NCBI RefSeq assembly: GCF_017308015.1 | Contig: NZ_JAFKFW010000037.1 | Location: 1 to 40,654 of the forward strand | From: Allobosea sp. | GTDB lineage: Bacteria; Pseudomonadota; Alphaproteobacteria; Rhizobiales; Beijerinckiaceae | DNA: 40,654 nucleotides | Direction: 5' to 3' | Shown here: one piece after another, positions 33,206 to 40,654 of the stretch | Numbering within the stretch: the stretch's first letter is position 1 | Layout: every line of letters starts with the position of its first letter | Made by a program: the position numbers and the translations under genes | The notes under the pieces: generated by a model | Seen by the model: only the letters and a program-made list of their open reading frames with translations | Database searches by the model: none | Told to the model about the DNA's origin: nothing

Positions 33206-34492
33206 ATGCCCGCCGCCTTCTCGATCAGCCCTGCCGTCGATCTGATCGACGTGCCCCGTCGGATCGCCCTCGCCGGGCTGCCGGCGGGCGCGGAGGTGAC
33301 CATCGCCGCGGAGACCCCGCGCGACGGCCATGTCTGGCGGGCTGAGGCTGTGTTCGCGGCGGGAGCAGACGGCAGCATCGACCTCGAACGCGATGCTCCC
33401 TTGCTGGGCGACTACGCGGGCGTCGCGGGAATGGGGCTGATCTGGGCGCAGACCGGTCAAGGCGAGCTGTTCCCGGCCGACCTGTCCCACCCGCTCGAAA
33501 CAACGCTCACCGCCCGCATTGGCGGTGAGCACGCCGCTACCGGGCACTTCAGCCAGATCCTGATGGCGAAGGGCGTGACGCGGCACCCCGTCGCCGAAGA
33601 CGGGGTGATCGGAACGCTGTTCCTGCCGGCCGATGCCGGCCCGCATCCCGCGATCATGATCCTCAACGGCTCGGGCGGCGGCATCAACGAGCCGCGCGCG
33701 GCACTCTGGGCTTCACACGGCGTGGCCGCGTTGGCGCTTGGCTATTTCGGCGCGCCCGGCCTGCCGAAATACATTTCGAACACGCCACTGGAATATTTCG
33801 CCCGTGGACTCGACTGGCTGCGGGCCAGGGTTCGCCCGCTGAACGATTTCATCGCCGTGGCCGGACAGTCACGCGGCGGCGAGCTCGCGCTGCTGCTCGG
33901 CGCCACCTTCCCAGACAAGGTCTCGGCGGTGCTGGGCTATGTGCCGAGCGCCTTCGTCCATAGTGGCCAGGCCGCAGCCGACCCGGCTCCGGGGCTCGGC
34001 CGCGACGGTCCCGGCTGGACGCTGGATGGCAACCCACTCGTCCATCAATGGCAGGACAACGCCACGGCGAGCTGGAAGCCTTACGATGAAGCGACCGACA
34101 CGCGCCGCAATGCCGATGCGATGCTGACTGCACTCGGCGACCCCGCCGCCATGGCCCGCGCCCGTATCCCGGTCGAGCGGATCGCGGGGCCGGTCCTGCT
34201 GCTGTCCGGTGGCGACGACGGCGCCTGGCCTTCCGATCTCTATTCGCTGATCGTGCAGTCGAGCCTGCTCGCGGCCGGGCATCCGCACGAGGTTCTCTGG
34301 AAGAACTGGCCGGCGGCCGGGCATTCGATCCTGTTCCCGCATACACCGGCAACCCGCATCGCCCATCGACACCCGGTCAGCGGCATTGCCACGACGATGG
34401 GCGGCACGCCTGCCGCGAATGCCGGGGCCAATGTCGGCGCCTGGGAGACGGCGCTTGCCTTCGTCAGGCGCCATGGCGGGCAGGCAGGCTGA
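33206..34492 (+). CDS. alpha/beta-hydrolase, acyl-CoA thioesterase/BAAT-dienelactone hydrolase type
   Basis: Hydrolase of 428 residues. The amino-terminal 120 residues form a beta-sandwich like the acyl-CoA thioester hydrolase/BAAT amino-terminal domain; the rest is an alpha/beta-hydrolase fold of the BAAT carboxy-terminal/dienelactone hydrolase kind. The nucleophile motif is G-Q-S222-R-G-G, the acid is Asp in SGGDDGAWPS (337-338) and the His is in AAGHSI (H373). In human BAAT the nucleophile is Cys; Ser here suggests an esterase, thioesterase or lactonase. No signal peptide, so cytoplasmic. It closes the ten-gene operon and may open or release the product of the oxidation step. Confidence 0.83.
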   Translation: MPAAFSISPAVDLIDVPRRIALAGLPAGAEVTIAAETPRDGHVWRAEAVFAAGADGSIDLERDAPLLGDYAGVAGMGLIWAQTGQGELFPADLSHPLETTLTARIGGEHAATGHFSQILMAKGVTRHPVAEDGVIGTLFLPADAGPHPAIMILNGSGGGINEPRAALWASHGVAALALGYFGAPGLPKYISNTPLEYFARGLDWLRARVRPLNDFIAVAGQSRGGELALLLGATFPDKVSAVLGYVPSAFVHSGQAAADPAPGLGRDGPGWTLDGNPLVHQWQDNATASWKPYDEATDTRRNADAMLTALGDPAAMARARIPVERIAGPVLLLSGGDDGAWPSDLYSLIVQSSLLAAGHPHEVLWKNWPAAGHSILFPHTPATRIAHRHPVSGIATTMGGTPAANAGANVGAWETALAFVRRHGGQAG

Positions 34493-34525
34493 AGCGGCGG
34501 CAATCCGATCGGGCGGGGAAGTCCG

Positions 34526-34545
34526 GCGATCGGCTGGCCGACCGC
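34526..34545 (+). terminator. hairpin after the hydrolase gene
   Basis: GCGATCGG and CCGACCGC can form an 8-bp stem with one mismatch around CTGG, followed by CTGTTGTGT. It lies 33 bases after the stop of the ten-gene operon and is a weak candidate for its terminator. Confidence 0.35.
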
Positions 34546-34649
34546 CTGTTGTGTGCGGAAGAATTTTCGCGTCATGGTCGCGCTGACTTCGCGCCGGCGA
34601 CACGCTATTGCTGTGCCGGCTTAACATACCTCGGCTCACCGGATCGCGA

Positions 34650-35687
34650 ATGGTTTCTGTAGCGCTGAAGACGGTTTCGAAGACCTGGGGCGGCACCCCC
34701 GCCGTCGATGCCATCAGCTTTACCGTCGAGGGCGGCAAACTCGTCGCGCTGCTCGGCCCGTCCGGCTGCGGAAAGTCGACGACACTGCGGCTGATCGCCG
34801 GGCTGGAGGAGACCAGCAGCGGCACGATCGAGATCGGCGGGCGCGACGTCACCCATGCCTCGCCATCGCAACGCGGCATCGCCATGGTGTTTCAGAACTA
34901 TGCGCTGTTCCCGCATCTGAGCGTGGCCGAGAACATCCTGTTCGGGCTCAAGGTCCGCAAGGTCTCGCGCGCCGAGCGCGACGAGCGCCTCGCCCGCGCC
35001 GCTTCGATCCTCGGCCTCTCCGCCCTGCTCGAACGCAAGCCCTCGCAGCTCTCCGGCGGCCAGCAGCAGCGCGTTGCGCTCGGCCGCGCCATCGTCGCGG
35101 AAGCCCCCGTCTGCCTGATGGACGAGCCGCTCTCCAATCTCGACGCCCAGTTGCGCGTCGAGATGCGCCGCGAGATCCGCGAATTGCAGCAGCGGCTCGG
35201 CATGACCATGGTCTATGTCACGCATGATCAGGTCGAGGCGATGACCATGGCCGATCAGGTTGTGCTGATGCGCAACGGCCGGATCGAGCAGGATGCCCCG
35301 CCGGACGTGCTCTACGAGAACCCGGCGACGATCTTCGCGGCCCGCTTCGTCGGCACGCCGCCGATGAACGTGGTGCCGCTCGCGACCGTGCACGCGCGCG
35401 GCGGCACGCTGATCCCGCCACCGGACATCGACCCGGCCGCTCTCGCCGTCGGAATCCGTCCGGAAATGGTCGAGATCACCGAACGCGGCGTCGCCGCCGA
35501 TGTCGTCGCCGTCGAATATCTCGGCTCCGACACGCTGCTCGAAACCCGCATCGACGGCCATTCCTTCATCGTCAAGCGCCCCGGCAAGGTGCGAGCCACA
35601 GGCGGCGAACAGATCTACATCACGTTGTCACAATCGGCGCTGCACTGGTTCGACCAAGCGTCGGAACGGAAGGTGGTTCGCAACTGA
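34650..35687 (+). CDS. ABC transporter ATP-binding protein, UgpC/MsmK type
   Basis: ATPase of 345 residues. Walker A GPSGCGKST (36-44), signature QLSGGQQQRVALGRAI, Walker B VCLMDEPLSNLDAQLR, and the switch His in YVTHDQVEAM. After residue 240 comes the TOBE-type regulatory region with VGIRPEMVEI and the GAD-type linker FVGTPPMN. This is the class that serves glycerol-phosphate and sugar importers of the UgpABCE or MalK family. I chose ATG 34650; a TTG at 34608 would add 14 residues not seen in the family. First gene of a rightward operon; 53 bases separate it from the binding-protein gene. Confidence 0.9.
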   Translation: MVSVALKTVSKTWGGTPAVDAISFTVEGGKLVALLGPSGCGKSTTLRLIAGLEETSSGTIEIGGRDVTHASPSQRGIAMVFQNYALFPHLSVAENILFGLKVRKVSRAERDERLARAASILGLSALLERKPSQLSGGQQQRVALGRAIVAEAPVCLMDEPLSNLDAQLRVEMRREIRELQQRLGMTMVYVTHDQVEAMTMADQVVLMRNGRIEQDAPPDVLYENPATIFAARFVGTPPMNVVPLATVHARGGTLIPPPDIDPAALAVGIRPEMVEITERGVAADVVAVEYLGSDTLLETRIDGHSFIVKRPGKVRATGGEQIYITLSQSALHWFDQASERKVVRN

Positions 35688-35740
35688 ACCTGCCAGAGCG
35701 TCGGACGTGCGGACCATCCCAACAAGGGAGAGAGGACATT

Positions 35741-37033
35741 ATGGACAGGCGTGAATTTCTCGGCGGCACGGCCGCCCTTGCGGGCGCGACCGCCCTGCCC
35801 GGCATCGCCCGCGCGCAGAGCGCAACCGAGCTCTCCTTCTTCTACCCCGTCGCCGTCGGCGGGCCGATCACCAAGCTGATCGACGCCTATGCCGCCGGCT
35901 TCGAGAAGGATAACCCTTCCGTCAAGCTGAAGCCGATCTATGCCGGCACCTATCAGGAAACCATCGTCAAGGCGCTCACCGCCCACAAGAGCGGCACGCC
36001 GCCGGCACTCTCGGTGCTGCTCTCGACCGACATGTTCACGCTGATCGACGAAGAGGCGATCGTGCCCTTCGACGATTTCATCAAGACCGACGAGGACAAG
36101 AAGTGGCTCGCCAGCTTCTATCCCGGCTTCATGGAGAACAGCCAGACCGGCGGCAAGACCTGGGGTATCCCGTTCCAGCGCTCCACGGTGGTGCTCTACT
36201 GGAACAAGGACCTGTTCAAGGAAGCCGGCCTCGACCCCGAGAAGCCGCCGAAGACCTGGGCCGAGCAGGTCGAGTTCGCGCAGAAGCTGACCAAGCGCGA
36301 CGCCGCCGGCAACACCACGCAATGGGGTATCCAGATCCCCTCCTCCGGCTTCCCCTACTGGCTCTTCCAGGGTCTCACGACGCAGGCCGGCGCGATCCTC
36401 GCCAACAGCGCCGGCGACAAGACCGACTATGCCAATCCGGGCGTGGTCGAGGCGTTGCAGTACTGGGTGGACCTGTCGCAGAAGCACAAGGTTCATCCGC
36501 CCGGTATCGTCGAATGGGGCACCACGCCGCGCGACTTCTTCGAGAAGAAGGTCGCGATGATGTGGACCACCACAGGCAACCTGACCAATGTCCGCGCCAA
36601 CGCCAAGTTCCCCTTTGGGGTCGCGGTGCTGCCGGCCGGCAAGAAGCCGGGCAGCCCGACCGGCGGTGGCAACTTCTACCTCTCCAAGAAGGCGACCAGG
36701 GCCGAGCAGGAAGCCGCCTTCAAGTTCGTGCGCTGGATCACCACGCCCGAACGCGCGGCGCAGTGGAGCGCCGAGACCGGCTATGTCGGCGTGACGCCGG
36801 CCGCTTACGAGACAGAGGCGATGAAGAAATATGTCGCCGACTTCCCGCAGGCGATCGTCGCACGCGACCAGCTTTCGAGCGCGGTGGCCGAGCTTTCGAC
36901 CCACGAGAACCAGCGCGTCACCAAGGCGCTGAACGACGGGTTGCAGGCAGCGCTGACCGGCACCAAGGCGCCGCAGAAGGCGATGGAGGACGCGCAGGCA
37001 GAGGCCGAGCGCATCCTCAAGGCCTATCGCTGA
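35741..37033 (+). CDS. ABC transporter substrate-binding protein, UgpB-like (family 1)
   Basis: Periplasmic binding protein of 430 residues of the extracellular solute-binding family 1. The start MDRREFLGGTAALAGA has a twin Arg motif (R3-R4-x-F-L), so export by the Tat path is likely; cleavage after about residue 25 (GIARA). UgpB-type landmarks: ELSFFYPVAVGGPITKLIDAY, KPIYAGTYQETIVKALTAHKSGTPPALSVLLS, and WGIPFQRSTVVLYWNKDLFKEAGLDP. The block GTYQETIVKALTA and the position beside UgpA/UgpE-type permeases favour glycerol 3-phosphate or a glycerophosphodiester. The ribosome-binding site GGGAGAG lies upstream. Exact ligand not known. Confidence 0.9.
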   Translation: MDRREFLGGTAALAGATALPGIARAQSATELSFFYPVAVGGPITKLIDAYAAGFEKDNPSVKLKPIYAGTYQETIVKALTAHKSGTPPALSVLLSTDMFTLIDEEAIVPFDDFIKTDEDKKWLASFYPGFMENSQTGGKTWGIPFQRSTVVLYWNKDLFKEAGLDPEKPPKTWAEQVEFAQKLTKRDAAGNTTQWGIQIPSSGFPYWLFQGLTTQAGAILANSAGDKTDYANPGVVEALQYWVDLSQKHKVHPPGIVEWGTTPRDFFEKKVAMMWTTTGNLTNVRANAKFPFGVAVLPAGKKPGSPTGGGNFYLSKKATRAEQEAAFKFVRWITTPERAAQWSAETGYVGVTPAAYETEAMKKYVADFPQAIVARDQLSSAVAELSTHENQRVTKALNDGLQAALTGTKAPQKAMEDAQAEAERILKAYR

Positions 37034-37043
37034 TCCTGCCCAG

Positions 37044-37922
37044 ATGACGAACCGCGCGACCGCGACGATCCATGGCTGGCTGCTCCTGCTGCCGGCCATG
37101 GCTTGCCTGGCCCTGTTCACGCACTGGCCCGCGGTCGCGAGCTTCATCGAGAGCTTCTACTCGACCCCGAAGGCGCGCCGCCCGGCGCGCTTCATCGGGC
37201 TCGAGAACTACCAGCAGATGCTTGCCGACCCGATCTTCTGGAAGGCGATGAGCAACAATCTCTGGTTCGCGCTCGGCACCATCCCGACCTCGATCGCGCT
37301 GGCGCTGCTGATGGCAGTCTGGGTCAATGACAGGATCGCGGGCCGCACACTCGTCCGCATGGCCTATTTCACCCCGACGATCCTGCCGATGATCGCGGTC
37401 GCCAATATCTGGCTGTTCTTCTACACGCCGCAATATGGACTGCTGGAACAGATCACCGGCCTGTTCGGGGCGCGCTCGACGAACTGGCTGGGCTCGCAGG
37501 ACACCGCGCTCTACGCCATCACCGTCGTCGCGATCTGGAAGGAAGCGGGCTTCTTCATGATCTTCTACCTCGCGGCGCTGCAGGCGATCCCGCCCAGCCT
37601 CGGCGAGGCCGCGGCGATCGAGGGCGCCTCGCGCTGGACCTACTTCCGGCGCATCCAGTTCCCGCTCCTGATGCCGACGACGCTGTTCGTGCTGATCAAC
37701 GCCGTGATCAACGCCTTCCGCATGGTCGACCATGTCTTCGTGATGACGCGCGGCGGCCCGGACAATGCGACGACGCTGCTGCTCTTCTACATCTATCAGG
37801 TTGGCTTCGGCTTCTGGGACACGGCCTATGCGGCGACGCTGACCTGCGTGCTGCTGGCACTGCTCGCGCTCGTCGCCTTCGTCCAGTACGGCTGGCTCGA
37901 ACGCAGGACGCATTATCAATGA
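37044..37922 (+). CDS. ABC transporter permease, UgpA type
   Basis: Inner-membrane permease of 292 residues with six hydrophobic segments (ATIHGWLLLLPAMACLALFTHWPAV at the start). The cytoplasmic EAA-type loop is SLGEAAAIEGASRWTYFRRIQFPLLMPT (about 188-215), as in UgpA. Begins 10 bases after the binding-protein stop and overlaps the next permease start by four bases (ATGA). Forms the channel with the UgpE-type protein. Confidence 0.92.
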   Translation: MTNRATATIHGWLLLLPAMACLALFTHWPAVASFIESFYSTPKARRPARFIGLENYQQMLADPIFWKAMSNNLWFALGTIPTSIALALLMAVWVNDRIAGRTLVRMAYFTPTILPMIAVANIWLFFYTPQYGLLEQITGLFGARSTNWLGSQDTALYAITVVAIWKEAGFFMIFYLAALQAIPPSLGEAAAIEGASRWTYFRRIQFPLLMPTTLFVLINAVINAFRMVDHVFVMTRGGPDNATTLLLFYIYQVGFGFWDTAYAATLTCVLLALLALVAFVQYGWLERRTHYQ

Positions 37923-38782
37923 GCGCCCCGACGCAACCCGCTCCGGCCGCGACGCGCAGCGACCCTTACGCGCCGAAGGGCCTGTCGCTGACGCTGGAAT
38001 CGACCGGCGCGATCCTGCTTGCGCTGCTCTGGGTACTGCCGCTCGCCTATGCCGTCTGGGCGGCATTTCACCCGGCCGAATACACCACGCGCTTCGTGCT
38101 GACCGCGCCATTGACGCTCGACAATTTCACGCGCGCCTGGGCGGCGGCGCCCTTCGCGCGCTATTTCCTCAACACCTTCATCCTGGTCACCCTGATCCTT
38201 GTCTTCCAGATCGTGCTGGGGACTCTCGCGGCCTATGCGCTGGCCCGGCAGGATTTCTGGGGCCGCGACGTCGCCTTCGTGCTGATCCTGGCGCAGCTCA
38301 TGATCATGCCGGACGCGCTGATCGTCGAGAACTACCGCACGCTCGCCAAGCTCAACCTGATCGACACGATCCCGGCCATCGCCCTGCCCTATATCGCTTC
38401 GGCCTTCGGCATCTTCCTGCTACGGCAGACCTTCAAGACCGTGCCGAAGGAGCTGGACGACGCCGCCCGTGTCGAGGGCGCAAGCCCGCTGCAGGTGCTC
38501 ATGCGGGTCTATGTGCCGCTGGCGAAGCCGACCTATGTCGCCTATGGCCTCGTCTCGGTCAGCTATCACTGGAACAACTTCCTCTGGCCGCTGCTCGTCA
38601 CGAACTCGGTGGAGTCGCGCCCGTTGACCGTCGGCCTCCAGGTCTTCTCCTCGGCCGACCAGGGCATCGACTGGGCCGTGATCTGCGCGGCGACGCTGAT
38701 GACCTCGGCACCGCTGCTCGTCGGCTTCCTGCTGTTCCAGCGCCAGTTCGTGCAGAGCTTCATGCGCGCCGGCATCAAGTAA
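37919..38782 (+). CDS. ABC transporter permease, UgpE type
   Basis: Inner-membrane permease of 287 residues with six hydrophobic segments and a 30-residue polar amino end (APTQPAPAATRSDPYAPKG). The coupling loop is KELDDAARVEGASPLQVLMRVYVPLAKPT (about 175-205), the UgpE/MalG kind. Overlaps the UgpA-type stop by ATGA. Its stop is 10 bases before the next gene, so the following enzymes are probably co-transcribed. Confidence 0.92.
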   Translation: MSAPTQPAPAATRSDPYAPKGLSLTLESTGAILLALLWVLPLAYAVWAAFHPAEYTTRFVLTAPLTLDNFTRAWAAAPFARYFLNTFILVTLILVFQIVLGTLAAYALARQDFWGRDVAFVLILAQLMIMPDALIVENYRTLAKLNLIDTIPAIALPYIASAFGIFLLRQTFKTVPKELDDAARVEGASPLQVLMRVYVPLAKPTYVAYGLVSVSYHWNNFLWPLLVTNSVESRPLTVGLQVFSSADQGIDWAVICAATLMTSAPLLVGFLLFQRQFVQSFMRAGIK

Positions 38783-38792
38783 CGGCGCTCCG

Positions 38793-39635
38793 ATGAAGCT
38801 GATCACCTGGAACATCCAGTGGGCCCGCGGCGTCGACGACAAGGTCGACCCGCACCGCATCATCCATCATGCCCGGCAGATGGCGGATTTCGACGTGCTC
38901 TGCCTGCAGGAAGTCGCGGCCAATTTCCCCGATCTCGACGGCAATGACCGTACCGACCAGTTCGCGCTGTTCAGCGGATTGCTGCCCGGTTTCACCGCGA
39001 TCGAGGCTGTTGGCGTCGATGTTTCGGACGGGGCAGGCGGCCGCAAGCGCTTCGGCAATCTCGTCCTGTCGCGCTTGCCGGTGGCGCAGGCACTGCGTCA
39101 CACCCTGCCCTGGGAGGCGGCGGCGACACGCAACATGCCGCGCGTGCTGGTCGAGGCGATGGTCCAGACGCCCTTCGGTCCGGTCCGGGTGATGACGACC
39201 CACCTGGAATATTCCTCGCCCGTCCTCCGCGCCGCGCAGGTCGAAGGCATCCGGCAGATCCACCGCACGGCTGCGGCGCGGCAGGCGACGCCACGCCAGC
39301 CCGGCCCCCACACCTATGCGCCAACGCCAAACGCGGCGAGTGCGATCCTGACCGGCGATTTCAACATGCGCCCCGATGATGCCGGGATGGCGCAACTGCT
39401 CGCACCGTTCGCGGGCGACGTGCCGCCGCTGGTCGATCTCTGGGCAGTGTTGAAGGACAAAGAGCCGCATCCGCCCTCCGCCTTCATCTGCGACCAGACC
39501 TATGGCCCGCCCGGCTGCCTTGACTATGTGCTGGCGACACCGGACCTCGCAGAGCGGGCGCGCTCCATCACCTACGACATCGAGACGCGGGCTTCGGACC
39601 ACCAGCCGATCCTGGTGGAGTTCGATCTGGGATGA
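38793..39635 (+). CDS. endonuclease/exonuclease/phosphatase-fold enzyme
   Basis: Metal-dependent phosphohydrolase of 280 residues. The fold's catalytic residues are in place: MKLITWNIQW (N7), FDVLCLQEV (E40), MTTHLEYSS (His), ILTGDFNMRPDD (Asp, Asn) and ASDHQPILVEF (Asp, His) at the end. No DNA-binding features; the neighbours suggest a phosphodiesterase acting on a small molecule. Directly follows the importer and overlaps the next gene by four bases (ATGA). A close parallel is UgpQ after ugpABCE, although UgpQ has a different (GDPD) fold. It has no signal peptide, so it works in the cytoplasm after uptake. Confidence 0.87.
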   Translation: MKLITWNIQWARGVDDKVDPHRIIHHARQMADFDVLCLQEVAANFPDLDGNDRTDQFALFSGLLPGFTAIEAVGVDVSDGAGGRKRFGNLVLSRLPVAQALRHTLPWEAAATRNMPRVLVEAMVQTPFGPVRVMTTHLEYSSPVLRAAQVEGIRQIHRTAAARQATPRQPGPHTYAPTPNAASAILTGDFNMRPDDAGMAQLLAPFAGDVPPLVDLWAVLKDKEPHPPSAFICDQTYGPPGCLDYVLATPDLAERARSITYDIETRASDHQPILVEFDLG

Positions 39636-40456
39636 TCTTCACCCGGCAGGATCACGAGCGGCTCGACGCCATTCTTCGCGAGACGGCGAGGCGCGAGGTG
39701 ATGCCGCGTTTCCGCCGATTGGCGGATGGCGATATCTGGGTCAAGCAGAGCCCGGTCGATGTCGTTACGGAAGCCGACGAGGCCGCAGAGCGCGTCATCT
39801 GCGCCGAATTGGCCAAGGCCTTTCCGGGCGCGGCGCTGATCGGCGAAGAGGCGGTGACGCAGGACCCATCCCTCCTCTCGAAGCTTACCGAGGCGGAGCT
39901 CGCCTTCGTCATCGACCCGATCGACGGCACGCTGAACTATGCCAGCGACCTATCGCTCTTCGCCGTGATGGCCGCTGCCATCGTTCGGGGCGAGGTCGTC
40001 GCCGCCGTGATTCATGAACCGACGGCCGAGGACAGCGCCATGGCCCTGCGCGGAGAAGGCGCGTGGATGCGTTATACAGACGACACCAGCCGCGACCTGC
40101 GCGTCGCCCCGGCTGTCGCGACCGGGCAGATGAACGGCATGGCTGGCTGGCAGTATTTTCCCGAGCCACTGCGTAGCACGCTTCCCGGTCGCTTCCCGGC
40201 CTTCCTCGAAGTCGGCTCATTGCGTTGCTGCGGACACGAATACCGGCTGGCCGCGGCAGGGCGCCTGCAATTCCTGCTCTACGGCGTGCTCAATCCCTGG
40301 GACCATGCGCCGGGCGTATTGCTCTACAGCGAGGCTGGCGGCCATGCGCGCCTGCTCAATGGCCGGCCCTATGCGCCGACAGAGCGCCCCGCCGGCCTGC
40401 TCTGCGCGCCCGACGAGGCGAGCTGGCGGGAGATCAGGTCGATCCTGCTGGACTGA
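39632..40456 (+). CDS. inositol monophosphatase family protein
   Basis: Phosphatase of 274 residues of the Mg-dependent inositol monophosphatase family, which also includes histidinol-phosphatase, bisphosphate nucleotidase and fructose-bisphosphatase. Motifs: SPVDVVTEADEAAERVI (residues 40-56), GEEAV (71-75), DPIDGTLNYA (95-104) and WDHAPGVLLYSEAGG near the end. Overlaps the preceding gene by ATGA, so the two hydrolases are made together. The likely chain is import, cleavage of the diester, then loss of the remaining phosphate. Subgroup specificity cannot be assigned from the sequence. Confidence 0.88.
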   Translation: MIFTRQDHERLDAILRETARREVMPRFRRLADGDIWVKQSPVDVVTEADEAAERVICAELAKAFPGAALIGEEAVTQDPSLLSKLTEAELAFVIDPIDGTLNYASDLSLFAVMAAAIVRGEVVAAVIHEPTAEDSAMALRGEGAWMRYTDDTSRDLRVAPAVATGQMNGMAGWQYFPEPLRSTLPGRFPAFLEVGSLRCCGHEYRLAAAGRLQFLLYGVLNPWDHAPGVLLYSEAGGHARLLNGRPYAPTERPAGLLCAPDEASWREIRSILLD

Positions 40457-40470
40457 ACGGCAACTGCCGC

Positions 40471-40654
40471 TCAGTCATCCTCATCGCGCTGGCGCGAGCC
40501 GTCCGCGAGGATCTCGCGTTTTCCGGCGTGGTTTGCTGGTCCTACGATGCCCTCGTTCTCCATGCGCTCCATGATGGATGCGGCGCGGTTGTAGCCGATC
40601 TGGAGGCGGCGCTGGATGTAGGAGGTCGAAGCCTTCTTGTCGCGCAGCACGACC
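40471..40654 (-). CDS. ftsK: DNA translocase FtsK, carboxy-terminal end (5' part outside window)
   Basis: Last 60 residues of FtsK, read on the minus strand and cut by the right edge. The winged-helix gamma domain is recognisable: [20 protein letters not shown] then [25 protein letters not shown], followed by an acidic tail (RQRDEDD). This domain reads KOPS sites and contacts XerD in chromosome dimer resolution. It converges on the inositol-monophosphatase-like gene with 14 bases between the stops. It was found by translating the sequence outside the longer frames. Confidence 0.93.
   Translation of the reverse strand, partial: VVLRDKKASTSYIQRRLQIGYNRAASIMERMENEGIVGPANHAGKREILADGSRQRDEDD

Noticed and set aside
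34608-34649. TTG start that would lengthen the UgpC-type ATPase by 14 residues
   Set aside because: The family begins at about MVSVALKTVSK; the extra residues are not family-like.

Overview
The window is a high-GC, tightly packed stretch with no rRNA, tRNA, CRISPR array or insertion sequence that I can see. Gene content (Tim44-like protein, LysR/GntR-controlled tripartite tricarboxylate transporters, several operon-encoded ABC importers, an FtsK carboxy terminus with the [14 protein letters not shown] motif) and codon use point to an alphaproteobacterium of the Hyphomicrobiales (Rhizobiales), something like Bosea. That placement is inference from style and family content, not from a marker gene. 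The ftsK end at the right edge suggests chromosome rather than plasmid.

Layout. (1) 1-1087: a LuxR-type regulator cut by the left edge. (2) 1135-3846, minus: a four-gene membrane phospholipid cluster, plsC-like acyltransferase, cdsA-like cytidylyltransferase, a small membrane protein and a YnbA-like CDP-alcohol phosphatidyltransferase. (3) 3875-9800, minus: a cobalamin riboswitch followed by a TonB-dependent receptor, periplasmic binding protein, permease, ATPase and an uncharacterised protein, a complete vitamin B12 uptake operon. (4) 9806-11187, minus: a 5-formyl-tetrahydrofolate cyclo-ligase translationally coupled to a Tim44-like protein, with a divergent LysR gene at 11402. (5) 12338-21755: a GntR/FCD regulator, then two complete tripartite tricarboxylate transporters (TctABC) on either side of prpD-prpB-like genes, divergently transcribed from a control region with repeated GTCGAC operators. 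(6) 21787-23835: a short-chain dehydrogenase with a broken active site and an M20 amidohydrolase. (7) 24265-34492, plus: ten head-to-tail genes, mostly overlapping by 1-4 bases: two CMD/AhpD-fold proteins, a LysR regulator, a flavin monooxygenase-like protein, a full Dpp-type ABC importer and a BAAT/dienelactone-hydrolase-like enzyme. (8) 34650-40456, plus: a Ugp-type ABC importer followed by an endonuclease/exonuclease/phosphatase-fold enzyme and an inositol-monophosphatase-family enzyme. (9) 40471-40654, minus: the last 60 residues of FtsK.

How the parts work together. Region 3 imports cobalamin and is switched off by it. Region 5 looks like uptake of a tricarboxylate followed by dehydration (PrpD) and lyase cleavage (PrpB), repressed by a GntR-type protein until substrate appears. 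Region 7 looks like uptake of a peptide-like or opine-like compound with oxidation, peroxide handling and hydrolysis; its substrate is unknown and it is the best candidate for an uncharacterised pathway. Region 8 looks like import of a phosphodiester or phosphorylated polyol with stepwise removal of the phosphate. The most distinctive single observations are the coupled ten-gene region 7, the riboswitch packed against an upstream stop codon with its promoter apparently inside the upstream gene, the twin tricarboxylate transporters around one enzyme pair, and the dehydrogenase that has lost Tyr and Lys of its catalytic tetrad.
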